DNA of 64,000 nt from Malaya genurostris (lineage: Eukaryota > Arthropoda > Insecta > Diptera > Culicidae). The notes beneath the pieces were generated by a model, which did no database searches, was not told the origin of the DNA, and saw nothing but the letters and a program-made list of their open reading frames with translations. The position numbers were made by a program, and so were the translations under genes. Positions 11,362 through 21,804 of this stretch are shown one piece after another. The stretch covers positions 153,558,365 through 153,622,364 of the forward strand of contig NC_080572.1 of the NCBI RefSeq assembly GCF_030247185.1, in the 5' to 3' direction. Numbering within the stretch: the stretch's first letter is position 1; each line of letters opens with the position of its first letter.

Positions 11362-12699
11362 CGAAGGATACGATCGCTGAAAGAAGGGGCCATTTTGCAG
11401 TCAACTGCTTCAAGAATGTTTTAACTGTAGGAATAAAAGCCATTATCAGGCTTTTAAGAGGTTCAGAAATATTGAAAGTAGACATGATCCAGTCCACAAT
11501 ATCAGAGAATTTAACAAACCCAGTATTTGGTAAATTCTCTGACTGATCTTTAGGGACTTTCGGGGGTTTTGAAGTCCCAGGAAATGATGGAAATTCTTGC
11601 TCGGAATTTAATTTTTCAAGGCCTGGAGCTTTTTTCTCTGGTTTTTTGCCATCACTACCAGTTGTTGTAATTTTTCGAGACCCATCAGAGGACATCTTCG
11701 AACCCTTACTAGGGAGCTTTTGAGAGGATTTATTTCTTCTCTTTCTAATTGATGAGCTATGAGGGACAGCCGAAGATGTACCTTCGAGGGGGTCATCATA
11801 TTCGCTCTCGTCAGTTGACAAGTAAGCGTAAGGATTTTCGGTAGGTGGCGTAGCACATTTCAACATTTCCGCAAATGAGCGTTTGGAATGTTGCTTGAGT
11901 GAACGCTTCATTTTATCCTTACGCAATTTATACACGGGACAATCAGAGAGGTCATGCGGCCCCTCCCGGCCTACAGTAGAGACACTTTTCATTGTCTCCA
12001 CTGCAGGAGTTATCCGCATGACTCCCTCCACACTTTATACACCGGGATTTATTGCAACAATGGGATGCTGTATGTCCCAATTGTTTGCAATTGGTGCAGT
12101 TCATGACCCGCGGTACATAAAGACGAACAGGTAAACGAACTCGGTCCAGGAGGACGTAATTAGGCAAAGCCGAGCCAGCGAAAGTCACCCGATACGAGTC
12201 TGATGGGATATAGGACTTAGTCCCATCCTCAGCGGTCGATACTGAACGCAATTGCTTGCAGTCCAGTATCTTAACGTTCTTGAGTAGGGGGTTTTTAAAT
12301 CCGCCTGCCCCATGCTTAAGAACGTCCTCGCAAGTCAGACTCGTATCGGTGATCACGCCGTCTATCTCGACTTCGCGAGCTGGTACGTATAAACGATACT
12401 CCCGCGTGAAATTCTCACTTTGAACGATCTCATTAGCCTGTTTTGCACTGGCTAACAAGACCCTAAGCTTGTCCGGGCGTACTTTTTCAATTTTTTGTAC
12501 AGTATTGTATCGCGAGGACAGGTCATTAGAAAGTTTTAGAAGGTTCAATTTTTTACCATTCGCTTTGGTCCGTATGTAAACCGCATACGGCCGAGAGTGC
12601 AAGCCCATCGGGATAGCTTCTAATGCGCGATTTATTGCCATCTGAAGCATCCATCTGATCATCAAGGGGAAGGTCAGGCAATTTGATATCGCCTGTCAT
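11354..12699 (-). pseudogene. LINE C ORF1: RNA-binding gag-like protein
   Basis: The likely start is MTGDIKLPDLPLDD at 12699. A frameshift near 12615 leads into the main frame (IPMGLHSRPYAVYIRTKANG, then an RRM-like central region). CCHC-type knuckles follow: CTNCKQLGHTASHC, CIKCGGSHADNSC and CLYC. One extra A inside the last knuckle (about 11979) shifts the frame again; the tail (HDLSDCPVYKLRKDKMKRS) is Ser/Lys-rich and ends at 11354. ORF1 of this group binds LINE RNA in the cytoplasmic particle. The -1 overlap with ORF2 suggests translation by termination-reinitiation. Confidence 0.87.
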
Positions 12700-12862
12700 G
12701 TCACGGACTTGTGTCGGCCTTGAGAACGGATTAATTCGAATTATAACTGATGCAAACAATAGAATACGGAATGACCTTGATAACGCAATAAAACAATTCA
12801 CCACGCGATTGGAGAAAGCCGATTTTACGTCCGATCGATCCGATAGTCACGGCACGAATGTG

Positions 12863-12874
12863 AATTAGGTTTTT
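12863..12874 (-). repeat. Target-site duplication of LINE C, 5' side
   Basis: Second copy of AATTAGGTTTTT, at the 5' end of LINE C. Its presence shows a complete, not 5'-truncated, insertion. Confidence 0.88.
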
Positions 12875-14830
12875 ATCATCTATCTCGCGTTGCGGTTGAT
12901 AGAGTATGATTTGAAGTGATTTCAGATGTTTATTACATGCTGACTTAAAATTATTAATACTAATAAAATTGAAAATTGTATTCGAAAGCGCTAGAGCAAT
13001 TTTTCCAATATTCAATTTATTAGCTTTTTCTTCGATAATATTTAAAATTCTCTCGAGAGATTCATTCATATTTGTGATTATACATCGGGTAAATGACGCT
13101 TGAGTCAAGTCCTTTTTGTAATTTTTATTTTGAATTGAAATTTTTAGGCCATTTATATTATTTGTCGACGATTTTTCAATACTCAATTTTTGCATGTTGT
13201 GTACTTCATTTATATTGATTGATTGAAATACTTTGAGTTGATCAGGCTCAGTTTCTAACGAATCATTAAGGTTTTTCTCTTTCTGAATAATATTTTCGTC
13301 ATTTTGTTTCCTTTTGTCGGCTCTAGTTTGAACCTTTAAAATAGACATATTACTTAACATATCTGTGTTTATTTTAATCCTAAAGAGCGCGTCCGCTCCT
13401 ACATTTAATTTACCTTGTACGTATTCTACTTCGAAATCAAATTCTTCGAGGTCTAAACGCATTCTTGTTAATATTGAAGAAGGATTTTTCATCGAAAACA
13501 GATATACTAATGGTCTGTGATCTGTTTTGACAAGAAACTTTCTTCCATATAAATAAGGTCTAAAGTGTGTGATGGCCCAATGGATTGCTGTCAGTTCCTG
13601 TTCAATAGTCGACTTATTTGATTCGCCTTTGGTGAACGATCTACTTGCGTACGCTATCGGCAATTCAATGTTATCGTGCTTTTGGGCTAGAACTGCACCG
13701 CAGGCCATTTTGGAAGCATCTGTGATTACTATAAATTGCTTGTTGAAGTCGGGGAATTGCAAAATTGTTGGCGTTAGAAGTTTGTTTTTAAGTGATTGAA
13801 AGGATTGTTCGCACTCAGGCGACCAATCAAATTTTGTATTTTTTCTAAGTAGTTTGTTTAGTGGGTTTGCTATTTTCGCAAAATTTTCTATGCAGCGACG
13901 GTAGTAGTTACAAAATGCTACGAATCGTCTGACTTCATCTGCATTAGTAGGGGTAGGATAATTTTTTATTGCTGAGAATTTGGATGGATCTGGTAAAATA
14001 CCTTTTTCCGAAATGTGATGACCCAAATATGTGACATCACTTCCGAAGAAATTACATTTTGTTGGGTTTAGTTTTAGGTTATGTTTCTGAGTTGTTGAAA
14101 AACAATTTCTAAATTTTTCAAATGGTGGTTGATTGAACAGCCCACCACAATAATGTCATCAATGTACAAGAACGCACACTCTGGTGGTAAACCGCTCAGA
14201 GCGATTGTTACTTCAATTTTTTCTAGTAAATCGTTTAGAGATATCTGTGCAAAGCTATCACTAGTATTCATAATATTTACATATTGGGCACCAGGACTGA
14301 TTAGAGCGTTCGAATAATTCACTCCTGGCATTATTTCACCGGATAGGATAACGCTATCCTCAGTGATATTTCTTAGTTTAATTTCCTTAATTATTTGGCA
14401 TCGTGGTGGTATAATGAATTTTTCATTGAATTTATCTCTAATAGGTATTTCGAAAATTTCATTATTAATTTCGAAAGTAATTAGCCATGTTTTTAGGCAT
14501 ATATTGCATTCATAGGTTATTAGGAAATCTCTACCCAGGATTCCGTCTGTGAAAATAGGTAGCTTATCATTAACTATTTGGAATTTATGTGGTATTAAAT
14601 TATTATTTAGTTTAATATTAGCATATGTGCTGCCTTCGGTTTCTATTTTACCTTCGGTAACACCATTTATAACACAGTTCTCATTCATATGAATAAGCAT
14701 GTTAGGTTTTAGTGCGCTTTCTTTTAATATAGAAATGTCTGCACCTGTGTCTACAATTAATGCAACCGGTTTGTCACAAACATCTAATTTTAGAATTACG
14801 AAGTTTGTATAATTTAAATCGCAATTGTAT
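12875..14830 (-). pseudogene. Element B pol: protease, deleted RT, RNase H
   Basis: The protease is intact in sequence (ALIVDTGADISILKES; DTG present; FTDGILGRDFL later). After NDLLEKIE the frame jumps near 14205 to IALSGLPPECAFLYIDDIIVVG, so roughly 200 residues of RT fingers and palm, including the first catalytic Asp, are missing while YIDD is kept. A frameshift at about 14080 follows. The rest (YLGHHISEKGILPDPSK, FVAFCNYYRRCIENFAKI, then RNase H with FIVITDASKMACGAVLAQ and FLVKTDHRPLVYL) is open to the LINE C insertion. Order and motifs fit the mdg1/412 group. Confidence 0.9.
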
Positions 14831-14834
14831 ATTT

Positions 14835-15848
14835 TTATTGCTGGTTTGCTTGGTTCATTGACCGAGCCTCGATGTGACCTACATTTTGGTTCACGTTTGT
14901 TCTGGTGCTCTGATTCGTTTTGGTTGTTCCATCTGCCTGGCGGCCGACATCTTGAGCACCCGATGTTGCCGCAGAAACGTTTTCCGCATACATCACATTT
15001 CTGTTTGGATTTGCGTTGCTAAAATTTGTATTGGAGTTATTTCTCCAGTTGTTTTGGTATTGATGTTGGTTCTGTGGATAGAACCGCGGAGCAAAAGCAA
15101 ATTGTCCGTAACCGCACATTTGTTGGGGCATGTTATGCCACTGGTTAAAATTTGGTCGCATTTGACGACCTTGACTTTGATTTGCCTGATAGGAGAACGT
15201 GGCTGAAAAGGGAAATTGAACAACGGTATTTGTTGTTTAAATTGCCGCCCCTCGCCGTTATTTCTTTTCTGAGTGGCGGTTTTGTTTGTTTGCATTTTTG
15301 TGAGCAATACTTTTTCTTCGCAGGCCGGGTTCACTTCCAGCACTTTATTTATTGCTGAAGCTAGGTCCGTGTATGTTAGTGCTCGTAAAATAATAGAAAT
15401 TTTTTTCATTTTTTAGGCCCTCGGCCATGTGTTTGATTGCTTCTTGGGTAGCCATTTCTTTTGCTACCTCGGCATGAATTTTTTTCGATACGTACGCAGC
15501 TTCAAGCTGTGTAGCGAGAGTTTCGATTTCATTTGTAAAGGTAATTATGTCAGACTTTTGTTTGCATAATTTTAGTTTAGATTGCACTGCTCCTACGGAG
15601 GCGGGTGCAATTGTTTTTAATTTGTCCACTATGGTCTCGACGTTTTCGGGCTTGGCGGCAAATGCGTTTCGTGCTTTGCCTCTTAGTTTTGATAATATGA
15701 TGCTGATAACTAATTGTTTGTTATCATTTGTGACTATTGTCTTAATAATATCCAGTGCATCAATGACACTGGTGAGGTTTGTTGGATTTCCATCAAATTC
15801 CGGCATTAAAGCCGTCACTGTTTTTATTGTATTTTCCTGATTAGTCAT
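14835..15848 (-). pseudogene. Element B gag
   Basis: Gag starts at ATG 15848, within the ATGA overlap with the preceding small ORF. The N-terminal capsid-like part (VTALMPEFDGNPTNLTSVID, then VISIILSKLRGKARNA and IKHMAEGLKNEK) is followed by a frameshift near 15400 (ISIILRALTYTDLASAINKV) and another near 15170. The tail is Asn/Gln-rich (NQHQYQNNWRNNSNTNFSN) and lacks a classical CCHC knuckle, as in 412/mdg1 Gag. It would package genomic RNA into virus-like particles. Two frameshifts make this copy defective. Confidence 0.85.
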
Positions 15849-16180
15849 TTTGGTTTGGCCTCACGATTTAGCTTAATTAATTTCTTTTTCGCCCGTTTAA
15901 ATTTAGGCAATAACGACGGTTTGGCGTATGGGAGTGTAGTGTCTATGCTATTGTAAATTTTTCCCGAGAGCAATTTTGCTTCTCGGTTGATTAAATTGAA
16001 AAGGTCTGAGTCTAGATTGTTTTCTAGTTCGGCAAGTTTTTCGTTAATTACGTTTTGAGCGAAGCTCGCTTCGCTTCTTTTCAATAGTAAAATTTGGCTC
16101 GAATAGGTTCTATTCGGAGCTTTCCTAAAATTACTTTCGATTGCCTTCAATGTATTCAGGCTTTCTTCAATTTCGTCCAT
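15845..16180 (-). CDS. Element B small ORF3 (111 aa), overlaps gag by ATGA
   Basis: An intact 111-residue frame immediately upstream of gag. It is rich in Lys and Leu with heptad-like stretches (IEESLNTLKAIESNFRK, then NEKLAELENNLDSDLFNLIN), suggesting a coiled coil. It ends in a basic tail (KFKRAKKKLIKLNREAKPK). Its TGA overlaps the gag ATG as ATGA, the arrangement used for stop-restart translation. It could be a separately translated N-terminal matrix-like part of Gag. I recognise no named domain. Confidence 0.6.
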   Translation of the reverse strand: MDEIEESLNTLKAIESNFRKAPNRTYSSQILLLKRSEASFAQNVINEKLAELENNLDSDLFNLINREAKLLSGKIYNSIDTTLPYAKPSLLPKFKRAKKKLIKLNREAKPK

Positions 16181-16258
16181 TCATATTCAATGGTTTGTTT
16201 GTTGTTAGTTAAACCGTAGGAATTTACATCATATAATATGGTTGTTTAGAAATTTTTT

Positions 16259-16565
16259 TTAACAGAGGTTATATTGTGCAGGATCCAGGTAAATTCCTTT
16301 CCGTGCATAATAAGCCTTGTTTTTTCGAGTTGCTTCTTTTTTGTCGAAGTACGGCCCCTGCGATACTTCTATTTGAACTATTTCTGTTTTCTCAGGCTGT
16401 CCAGGAAAAATTTTAATTTCTAAATTTAATGTGTGATTTTCTGCTTCGGCAAAGGCTTTTATGTTTTCTTTGGTTTTAAAAATTTTTGCCGCTTGCCGGT
16501 CGATTTCATTAAAATATTCGGCGGCTGCCTCTATATCTTCAAAAAAATTCTTTTATATTTTCCAT
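16259..16565 (-). pseudogene. Element B small ORF2 (about 101 aa, one-base frameshift)
   Basis: ATG at 16565 opens MENIKEFF, then a run of seven T shifts the frame. With six T the frame stays open for about 101 codons to the stop at 16259-16261 (inner motifs EYFNEIDRQAAKIFKTKE, SQGPYFDKKEATRK, YYARKGIYLDP). The composition is acidic-basic and soluble. It sits between small ORF1 and small ORF3 on the same strand. The family is not recognised. The single homopolymer error could be a lesion or a sequencing fault. Confidence 0.5.
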
Positions 16566-16667
16566 ATTTAACTGTGTACTTTCAAGATTCGTTTAAAAGA
16601 AAAAAAAATTTTTTCTACTGTATTCTCTAGATATATAAATGAATAAAAATCAAAATCAGTACTTAAC

Positions 16668-16865
16668 TTAGACCTGATTGGCGATGATCCTTCTTGTTGT
16701 CCGCTCGGCTGTCCTCTCCGTGTATATGCGGTGTAGCTTGGTGATGAATCTTCCAGCTGTGTAGATCATCAGGCAGGCTGCTATGATGATTCCTGTCCAG
16801 GTTTGGGCGTCGTTTCCAAGCTGGACGTACGTGGTGTTGGTATTGGTCGAGTCGAACCAGCCCAT
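16668..16865 (-). CDS. Element B small ORF1 (65 aa, one transmembrane segment)
   Basis: An intact frame, first after the repeated leader. The N-terminus is polar (MGWFDSTNTNTTYVQLG), followed by a hydrophobic helix at about residues 24-41 (TGIIIAACLMIYTAGRFI) and a basic tail (KLHRIYTERTAERTTRR). The topology resembles a small single-pass membrane protein, but it has no signal peptide, no furin site and nothing like a retroviral envelope. Its role is unknown. Its position ahead of gag suggests it is carried by the element and not captured by chance. Confidence 0.55.
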   Translation of the reverse strand: MGWFDSTNTNTTYVQLGNDAQTWTGIIIAACLMIYTAGRFITKLHRIYTERTAERTTRRIIANQV

Positions 16866-16933
16866 GTTGTTTTTTTTTTAAATTTTATAACTGGTTTAGC
16901 ACTTTTTAGTTTTGGTTTGTTTAGTTTCATCTA

Positions 16934-17195
16934 TTTCGATATTCTTTCAGTTCGTAAAGTAACACACATATTTGTTGCACTTGATTGTTTCTTCCGTTTC
17001 GGGGTTAAATCACTGTTTTGGTGTCATTTACTTCGATATTCTTTCAGTTCGGAAAGTAACACACATATTTGTTGCACTTGATTGTTTCTTCCGTTTCGAT
17101 TTTAAATCACTGTTTTGGTGTTATTTATTTCGATATTCTTTCAGTTTGGAAAGTAACACACATATTTGTTGCACTTGATTGTTTTTTTTCCAAGT
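16934..17195 (-). repeat. 97-bp tandem repeat x3 in element B leader
   Basis: The block CGATATTCTTTCAGTT...AAAGTAACACACATATTTG...TTGCACTTGATTG recurs at about 16937, 17034 and 17131, a period of exactly 97 bp with few differences. It lies between the primer site and small ORF1, in the 5' leader of the element RNA, where regulatory or packaging signals would be. Confidence 0.88.
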
Positions 17196-17250
17196 TCATT
17201 TTTTTTAACTAAGTCCCTTCTTATCTGGGACTTAGCTTGTCGCGCGGTGA

Positions 17251-17268
17251 ACAGTGTCACGGTCGCCA
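17251..17268 (-). other. Element B primer-binding site
   Basis: TGGCGACCGTGACACTGT on the minus strand starts at the base next to the 5' LTR. It begins with TGG, matching a tRNA CCA end, and resembles the tRNA-Arg site reported for 412 and mdg1. Confidence 0.8.
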
Positions 17269-17905
17269 TGTGGCAGGTTTCTTTCTTTAACGAAGAAGTC
17301 CAGTTCCCGTCTTGGTTACTGAATTAATGTGTCTTTATTTTCTGCATTTTGGTTTTTATAAAATGTACAAATTTTCTCTTTGTACGTGTAGGTTTGACGA
17401 GAAGTCTTGAGACTTGACAATTACATATATCGAAAAGGTTTTGGTAATGATTATATGGAGAAGGCTAGTGTTTAATAAACATCGCTCGACCCGCAGCGAT
17501 GGCAAGAACAATTGAAGTTATTTATTTTCCTTCGCGCAAGGCGGAAAATCCACGCCAGCGGCGCACATGGTTTAAAGTGTTTATATTCATTGCGTTACTT
17601 TGCTTGTGCGCTGTAAGCAGCTCAAGTGTTTAAGATAGGAGGACCGTTTTTGGTACCGAGCATAATTTCGGCTGTATCGGTCCAACTCATAAAATATTTA
17701 AAGTTTATGATTTGTAAAGTGCTGATGCATCAAATCATAAGGCTGTATGTGCTACGATGTATGGCTGGTTTCCGTACAAAGTATTCTCAAGAAGATGTTT
17801 ACAATGTAACTACATTGTGTCGAAATGAAATGAAATGAAATGTACTATTGCAATTGTTCTGAGGGTTTAACGTGGAAAACGTGGTGGTTTTGTAATTCCG
17901 TCACA
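17269..17905 (-). repeat. Element B 5' LTR
   Basis: Upstream LTR of the minus-strand element, TGTGGC...TCACA. It differs from its partner by about nine substitutions and a 10-bp gain in an AAATG run (about 17824-17840). The TAAC duplication follows at 17906-17909. Confidence 0.92.
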
Positions 17906-17909
17906 TAAC

Positions 17910-18390
17910 ACAATAATCGCAGATCCTGTTTTCCGAACGGTAAGTATCCTGACTATTTCTCCAACCAGCAGGCTTGAATTCTACGTTGATTTAAGTGTTA
18001 TCCTCTCTCCCTTCACCATTGCATTAGACTGTTTATACGGTTTAAAACCCAATCGATCCTTCACCGAGCCTCTATTCTCAAACCTTTGAGACTGGTTTAA
18101 TTCAGCTTGAGCCCTGCTATATATCTTTGCTAACTTGTTATAGGTGTAACCGGCCTTATTTTGTTCATTTTGTCTCATTGAAGCGATTTGTTCCTCATTA
18201 GAGGCAATGCCCAATGTTCGCGCGTTGGCCCCTGCCATCTCCCAGGTCGCGATTAGTTTTTCTGCTGAATCCAGCGTTAAACTCTCTTCATTTAGTAACC
18301 GTTGCTGAAGTACTTTATCCCTAAACCCGGCAACAATCCGTTCCCGTATTGCTGATTCTTTAAAATTCCCGAAATTACAAAATTCCGCTT
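17910..18390 (-). pseudogene. Gypsy-A gag
   Basis: Minus-strand coding sequence of a gag capsid C-terminal part: FCNFGNFKESAIRERIVAGF, DKVLQQRLLNEESLTLDSAE, then WEMAGANARTLGIASNE, a Gln/Asn-rich linker and the first cysteines of a zinc knuckle (CDYC). The rest of that knuckle is at 5338-5382, across element B. One stop or shift near 17985 separates linker and knuckle. The upstream part of gag is cut at 18390 by the SU repeat. Confidence 0.8.
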
Positions 18391-19267
18391 CAGCATATTG
18401 ATAGTTTTTTTCAATAAATTATGCAAATCCGAAATGAAATAATCAACATTAAAATTCTGAATGCGGATATTTTTATAGCCGTTAGGACCGCCCATTAGTG
18501 AAAAAGCTACAAACGAAATCCCATAAAAGGAAATCTCTTAACAAAAATTCAATCAGTTTGGATTCTATCGCCACTGCGAGCAGATGTGTTTTGTGTCGTC
18601 TGCACAGCTAGTTTCGCTTTCGACAAGAGCGATTACGTCACAGCTGCCAGTCATTAGCATTGGGAAAAAAAAACAACGGTGGAGAGCATTGCACAATATC
18701 AGCCGTTCTAATGGCTCTAAAAGTTTTCTGAAGAACTATTAGGATTTGTTGTTCGCAAATCGAAAGGAAATATCCTCAGTTTAGTGCAAATCTAGAACAG
18801 TTTGGTAAGATTTGTGCACTTTTTGCTGTGTGAAATTCACAGTAATCGAGATCAAGTGCAGCCTTCTTTGTTTTTGCGAAAAATGTTCCAGAGTTTAATG
18901 TCGTAGAGAAGTACGCGATTTGACCTTTCTGAATGCTAGAAACGAGTCCCTTCAGCATATTGATAGTTTGTTTCAATAAATTATGCAAATCCGAAATGAA
19001 ATAATCAACATTAAAATTCTGAATGCGGCTATTTTTATAGCCGTTAGGACCGCCCATTAGTGAAAAAGCTACAAACGAAATCAGGTAGAAGCAAGCCTCT
19101 CAACAAAAAGTGAAGCCTTCTTTGTTTTTGCGAAAAATGTGCAAAGGGGAATGCTTGCATAATTCATACAATTGATCAACTAATTGATATTCGGAAGTGT
19201 TAAGGAACATGTCAGTTGTTTTCGTATTCACGACATCCAGTTATGTCTCTGACATTACCCACCCGGC
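18391..19267 (-). repeat. SU repeat copy 1 (one and a half 560-bp units)
   Basis: Contains the SU unit (marker CAGCATATTGATAG at 18391 and 18953, period 562) and the SU end sequence (inverted GGGTGGGTAATGTCAGAGAC). At 19268 the end is followed by TTTTTT, the A-run that flanks every SU end in the window. At 18390 it abuts gag of Gypsy-A inside a unit, so the other end is lost. Confidence 0.78.
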
Positions 19268-21474
19268 TTTTTTCAATAGACTTTAGTTGGAACTTTTTAT
19301 AATAACTTTGAGTAGAATATTCGGTTTTCCATCGTTTCAAGTGGATTTATCATGAATTTATCTTTCTAATGGCAAAAAAATTTCTGAAATCGGACCCTTG
19401 GTAGTCCGCGTAACTTTTTATTTCTTTGGCATTCAAAGTGATAATATAGCATAATACAATACAATATAATATAATATAATATAATATAATATAATATAAC
19501 ATAAAATAATATAAGATGATAATATATGAATTATTGTGCTATGATACAATATGGAAGTTTATGTCACAGTGTAAGTTTTGTGTAAAAGTTCACACGGAGA
19601 GGCATGAGATAGAAACTTGTGAGGACTTAGTTCTCTCACCATTTGATGACCAGATAAATACGTTATGTGTGGTGCAGCCATACCCAAGTAGCAAATGTAA
19701 CTTATCGAAATTTCAAGATGTTCTACAATTGTTTTAGAATTATTATTTATGTTATCAATGTTCAGAAAGATTTTTAAACTTATTAAAATTGATTGTGCAA
19801 TTTATCCTTGTAAAGTTTTACAATACTACCGAAAAAATAACTGTAGAACTACTTCCAGTACGTCTAAATCAACTATGCAGCAGATCACCAACTTGTCCAT
19901 ATTGCACTAACAGTTCTAGAAGTTCTGTAAAAAATTTCACATCGACATGTAAAATGGAAGTAACTACACCAATTGTGCAACTTATAAACAAATTTCCAAA
20001 TTGTATTGGGCACAAAATATGTCGAAATGATTATTAATCTCTTGTGGAAAAGAAATTAACAAAATGATGCTCTCCTGAAGATAAAAATTGATACGCCGAA
20101 TCATAACATTACTGTGAAAAAAAGTTTCTGTTAAGTCTGCATAGTTTTGGCTGCCTCATAAAATTGTAGGTCAGTGTGAGTAGTTTTCTTCATTTTAAAA
20201 AAAAACAATGATATGAAATCCAAAACATACAAAAACGTTATGAAATATTTATCTATTTGAAATAAAAACAAAACTTATAAAGATGAGAATATTATCAGAA
20301 CAATTGTGTTTGGTTTTCATCTTGCTGAAGTAATGAGCAGATCTGACATCACTTTTGAACGAAAAGTTAAGTTCATTGATGTTACTCTCATGATACTGTT
20401 TGTGCCACTTGTTTCCACAACTCCAACACATGGGTTTGCCAAAATAATACCTACAGTGCGTATCACAAGTGTCGGGCCCATTAAGAATCTTTATACTGTA
20501 TTGTTACTTAATTCAACTAGTTTATTTAAAATCAAAACAAAACGTATAATATTTCTCTCTGAAATATTCACATGTTAATGTATACCTCTATTTAAATAAT
20601 ATAAATCATTACGTTGCGTGAACCATTTTCTATTCAACTCACTGTTACCATCGATGCCATATTAGAAAAAATTGAAGAAAAATTAATTTCGAGATTTTTC
20701 AGGTTCAATAAAACATTAGTTCAATCAAAACCGTCTGGAAATTTTAAGTATGCTTGAATATACGTATTTTAAACACCATTCCGATGATTCTCTTCAAAAA
20801 TAATAGATTGTTATTTTCACAGAAGTTGGTGTACAATCATCAAAACACGTTAATTCAAAGGCGCTTGAAAATTTCATGCGTACGAATACATGTTTCACCA
20901 TAAAAAAGCAGTTCGTTGTCGATTTTTCATTTACAAAAACACAAAAGATCAATTCTACAATATGTAGCATTATCATTTTTCATGTGCAGGTTGTTTTACA
21001 AGATCCATGTTTGTGTTAAGAACAGTTGTATTGAAAATCAAATGTGAAACCTATTTATTAGAACTTAGGTTTGTTATGTTTTTGTAAACGTCATTCCATT
21101 TCTTGTTTAATGAGTTTTCACGAGTTTCACAATTGTTTTTTCGCTGATTTTATGACTGCCTCTGTGATGGGATCGACGCATGAGTTTTGTATCAGTTGCA
21201 CAATAATTGTGAATAAATGTTCGTAATAACGGAAGAACTTAAAGATATGTTGCAGAACACAGAAAATTGCGCCTTTTCCATAACACAACAGTTACAAGAA
21301 TAGTAATATAAACTTACTTGATAAATTGCACAATCAGTAGAAAAATACAGGACAGCAACTTAACATGCTACTTGGGTAAACTACCTGAATGCACTAAATT
21401 CAAAGCCAAGAAACTAGAAGAAAGGAACAATCTGGCTTATCGAAAGATGAAGAAATTCAAGAGGTTAAATTAAG
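19268..21474. other. AT-rich DNA without recognised genes
   Basis: Apart from the ATAAT microsatellite, nothing could be assigned. Open frames here (for example 19516-19737, 19789-20037, 20306-20578) are short, AT-driven and lack recognisable motifs. Confidence 0.55.
19440..19515. repeat. (ATAAT)n microsatellite
   Basis: About 75 bp of imperfect ATAAT / ACAAT pentamers (ATAATATAATATAATATAAT). Confidence 0.9.
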
Positions 21475-21775
21475 TAACGACACCGAACACACCAAACAAA
21501 ACGTTTTCTACCAACTAGTACCCGTAACTTTTCGCAACGGGAATAACTTATAAGTATGCATTTTTGGATGTGAGTTCGTCACTCACGCTTCTCAACGAAA
21601 ATACGGCAAGAGAACTAGAACTACAAGGAATGTCTGATCCACTAACACTTAAATGGACACAAAATGTAACCAGAAATGAAGAGGAGAGCAGATGTGTTCA
21701 CCTGAAAATTCATGGCGAATTTAATAAGGAATTTACCATTAAGGGTAAAATAACGACCAGTAATCTTTAACTGGT
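21475..21775 (+). pseudogene. BEL/Pao retroelement protease fragment
   Basis: The plus strand encodes FYQLVPVTFRNGNNL, a stop, then FLDVSSSLTLLNENTARELE, then DPLTLKWTQNVTRNEE and VHLKIHG. This matches the BEL/Pao aspartic protease region, normally with an Asp-(Asp/Glu)-Gly-Ser core; here the core reads DVSSS, so the catalytic motif is lost. The frame ends at 21770. No RT or integrase follows, so this is a short relic. Confidence 0.7.
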
Positions 21776-21804
21776 TAAGCAATCAATGGAAGTTAAAAAT
21801 TGGA

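Larger units (their letters stand above)
7108..12862 (-). mobile_element. LINE C: full-length LOA/I-group non-LTR retrotransposon
   Basis: A 5.75-kb minus-strand LINE with a short 5' leader, ORF1 (zinc knuckles), ORF2 (endonuclease, RT, RNase H) and a 3' UTR ending in a short A-run. It is flanked by a 12-bp duplication and inserted in pol of element B. The ORF2-encoded RNase H and the C-terminal CTCGDG...DIEHVVWSC knuckle place it in the LOA/I group. A relative (LINE H, 30.5-45.1 kb) shares its RT and C-terminal sequence. Three ORF2 lesions and two ORF1 lesions make this copy inactive. Confidence 0.9.
5383..17905 (-). mobile_element. Element B: mdg1/412-like LTR retrotransposon (contains LINE C)
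   Basis: Two LTRs of 627 and 637 bp in direct orientation, each TGTGGC...CCACA-like, bound a minus-strand element. The 4-bp target duplication TAAC lies at 5379-5382 and 17906-17909. Next to the 5' LTR is TGGCGACCGTGACACTGT, which resembles the tRNA-Arg primer site used by 412 and mdg1. In RNA order it holds a repeated leader, three small ORFs, gag, protease-RT-RNase H and integrase. Without LINE C it is about 6.8 kb. RT and integrase have both suffered large internal deletions. Confidence 0.9.
1623..18390 (-). mobile_element. Gypsy-A, old Ty3/gypsy LTR retrotransposon, heavily interrupted
   Basis: A minus-strand gypsy element is recognisable in three pieces: 17910-18390 (gag), 4114-5382 (gag zinc knuckle, protease, RT) and 1623-1962 (end of RT and start of the connection). 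The pieces are separated by element B and T1. Both joints restore the protein: a CX2CX4HX4C knuckle across the B insertion, and the RT from its FCYLDD motif to the GYLGNII region across T1. No LTR is visible; the 3' half is cut by R1-a and the 5' part of gag by an SU repeat. The lineage is not assigned. Confidence 0.82.

Noticed and set aside
16668..16865. Small membrane ORF as a retroviral envelope
   Set aside because: At 65 residues with no signal peptide, cleavage site or fusion peptide, and located upstream of gag, it does not resemble any env.
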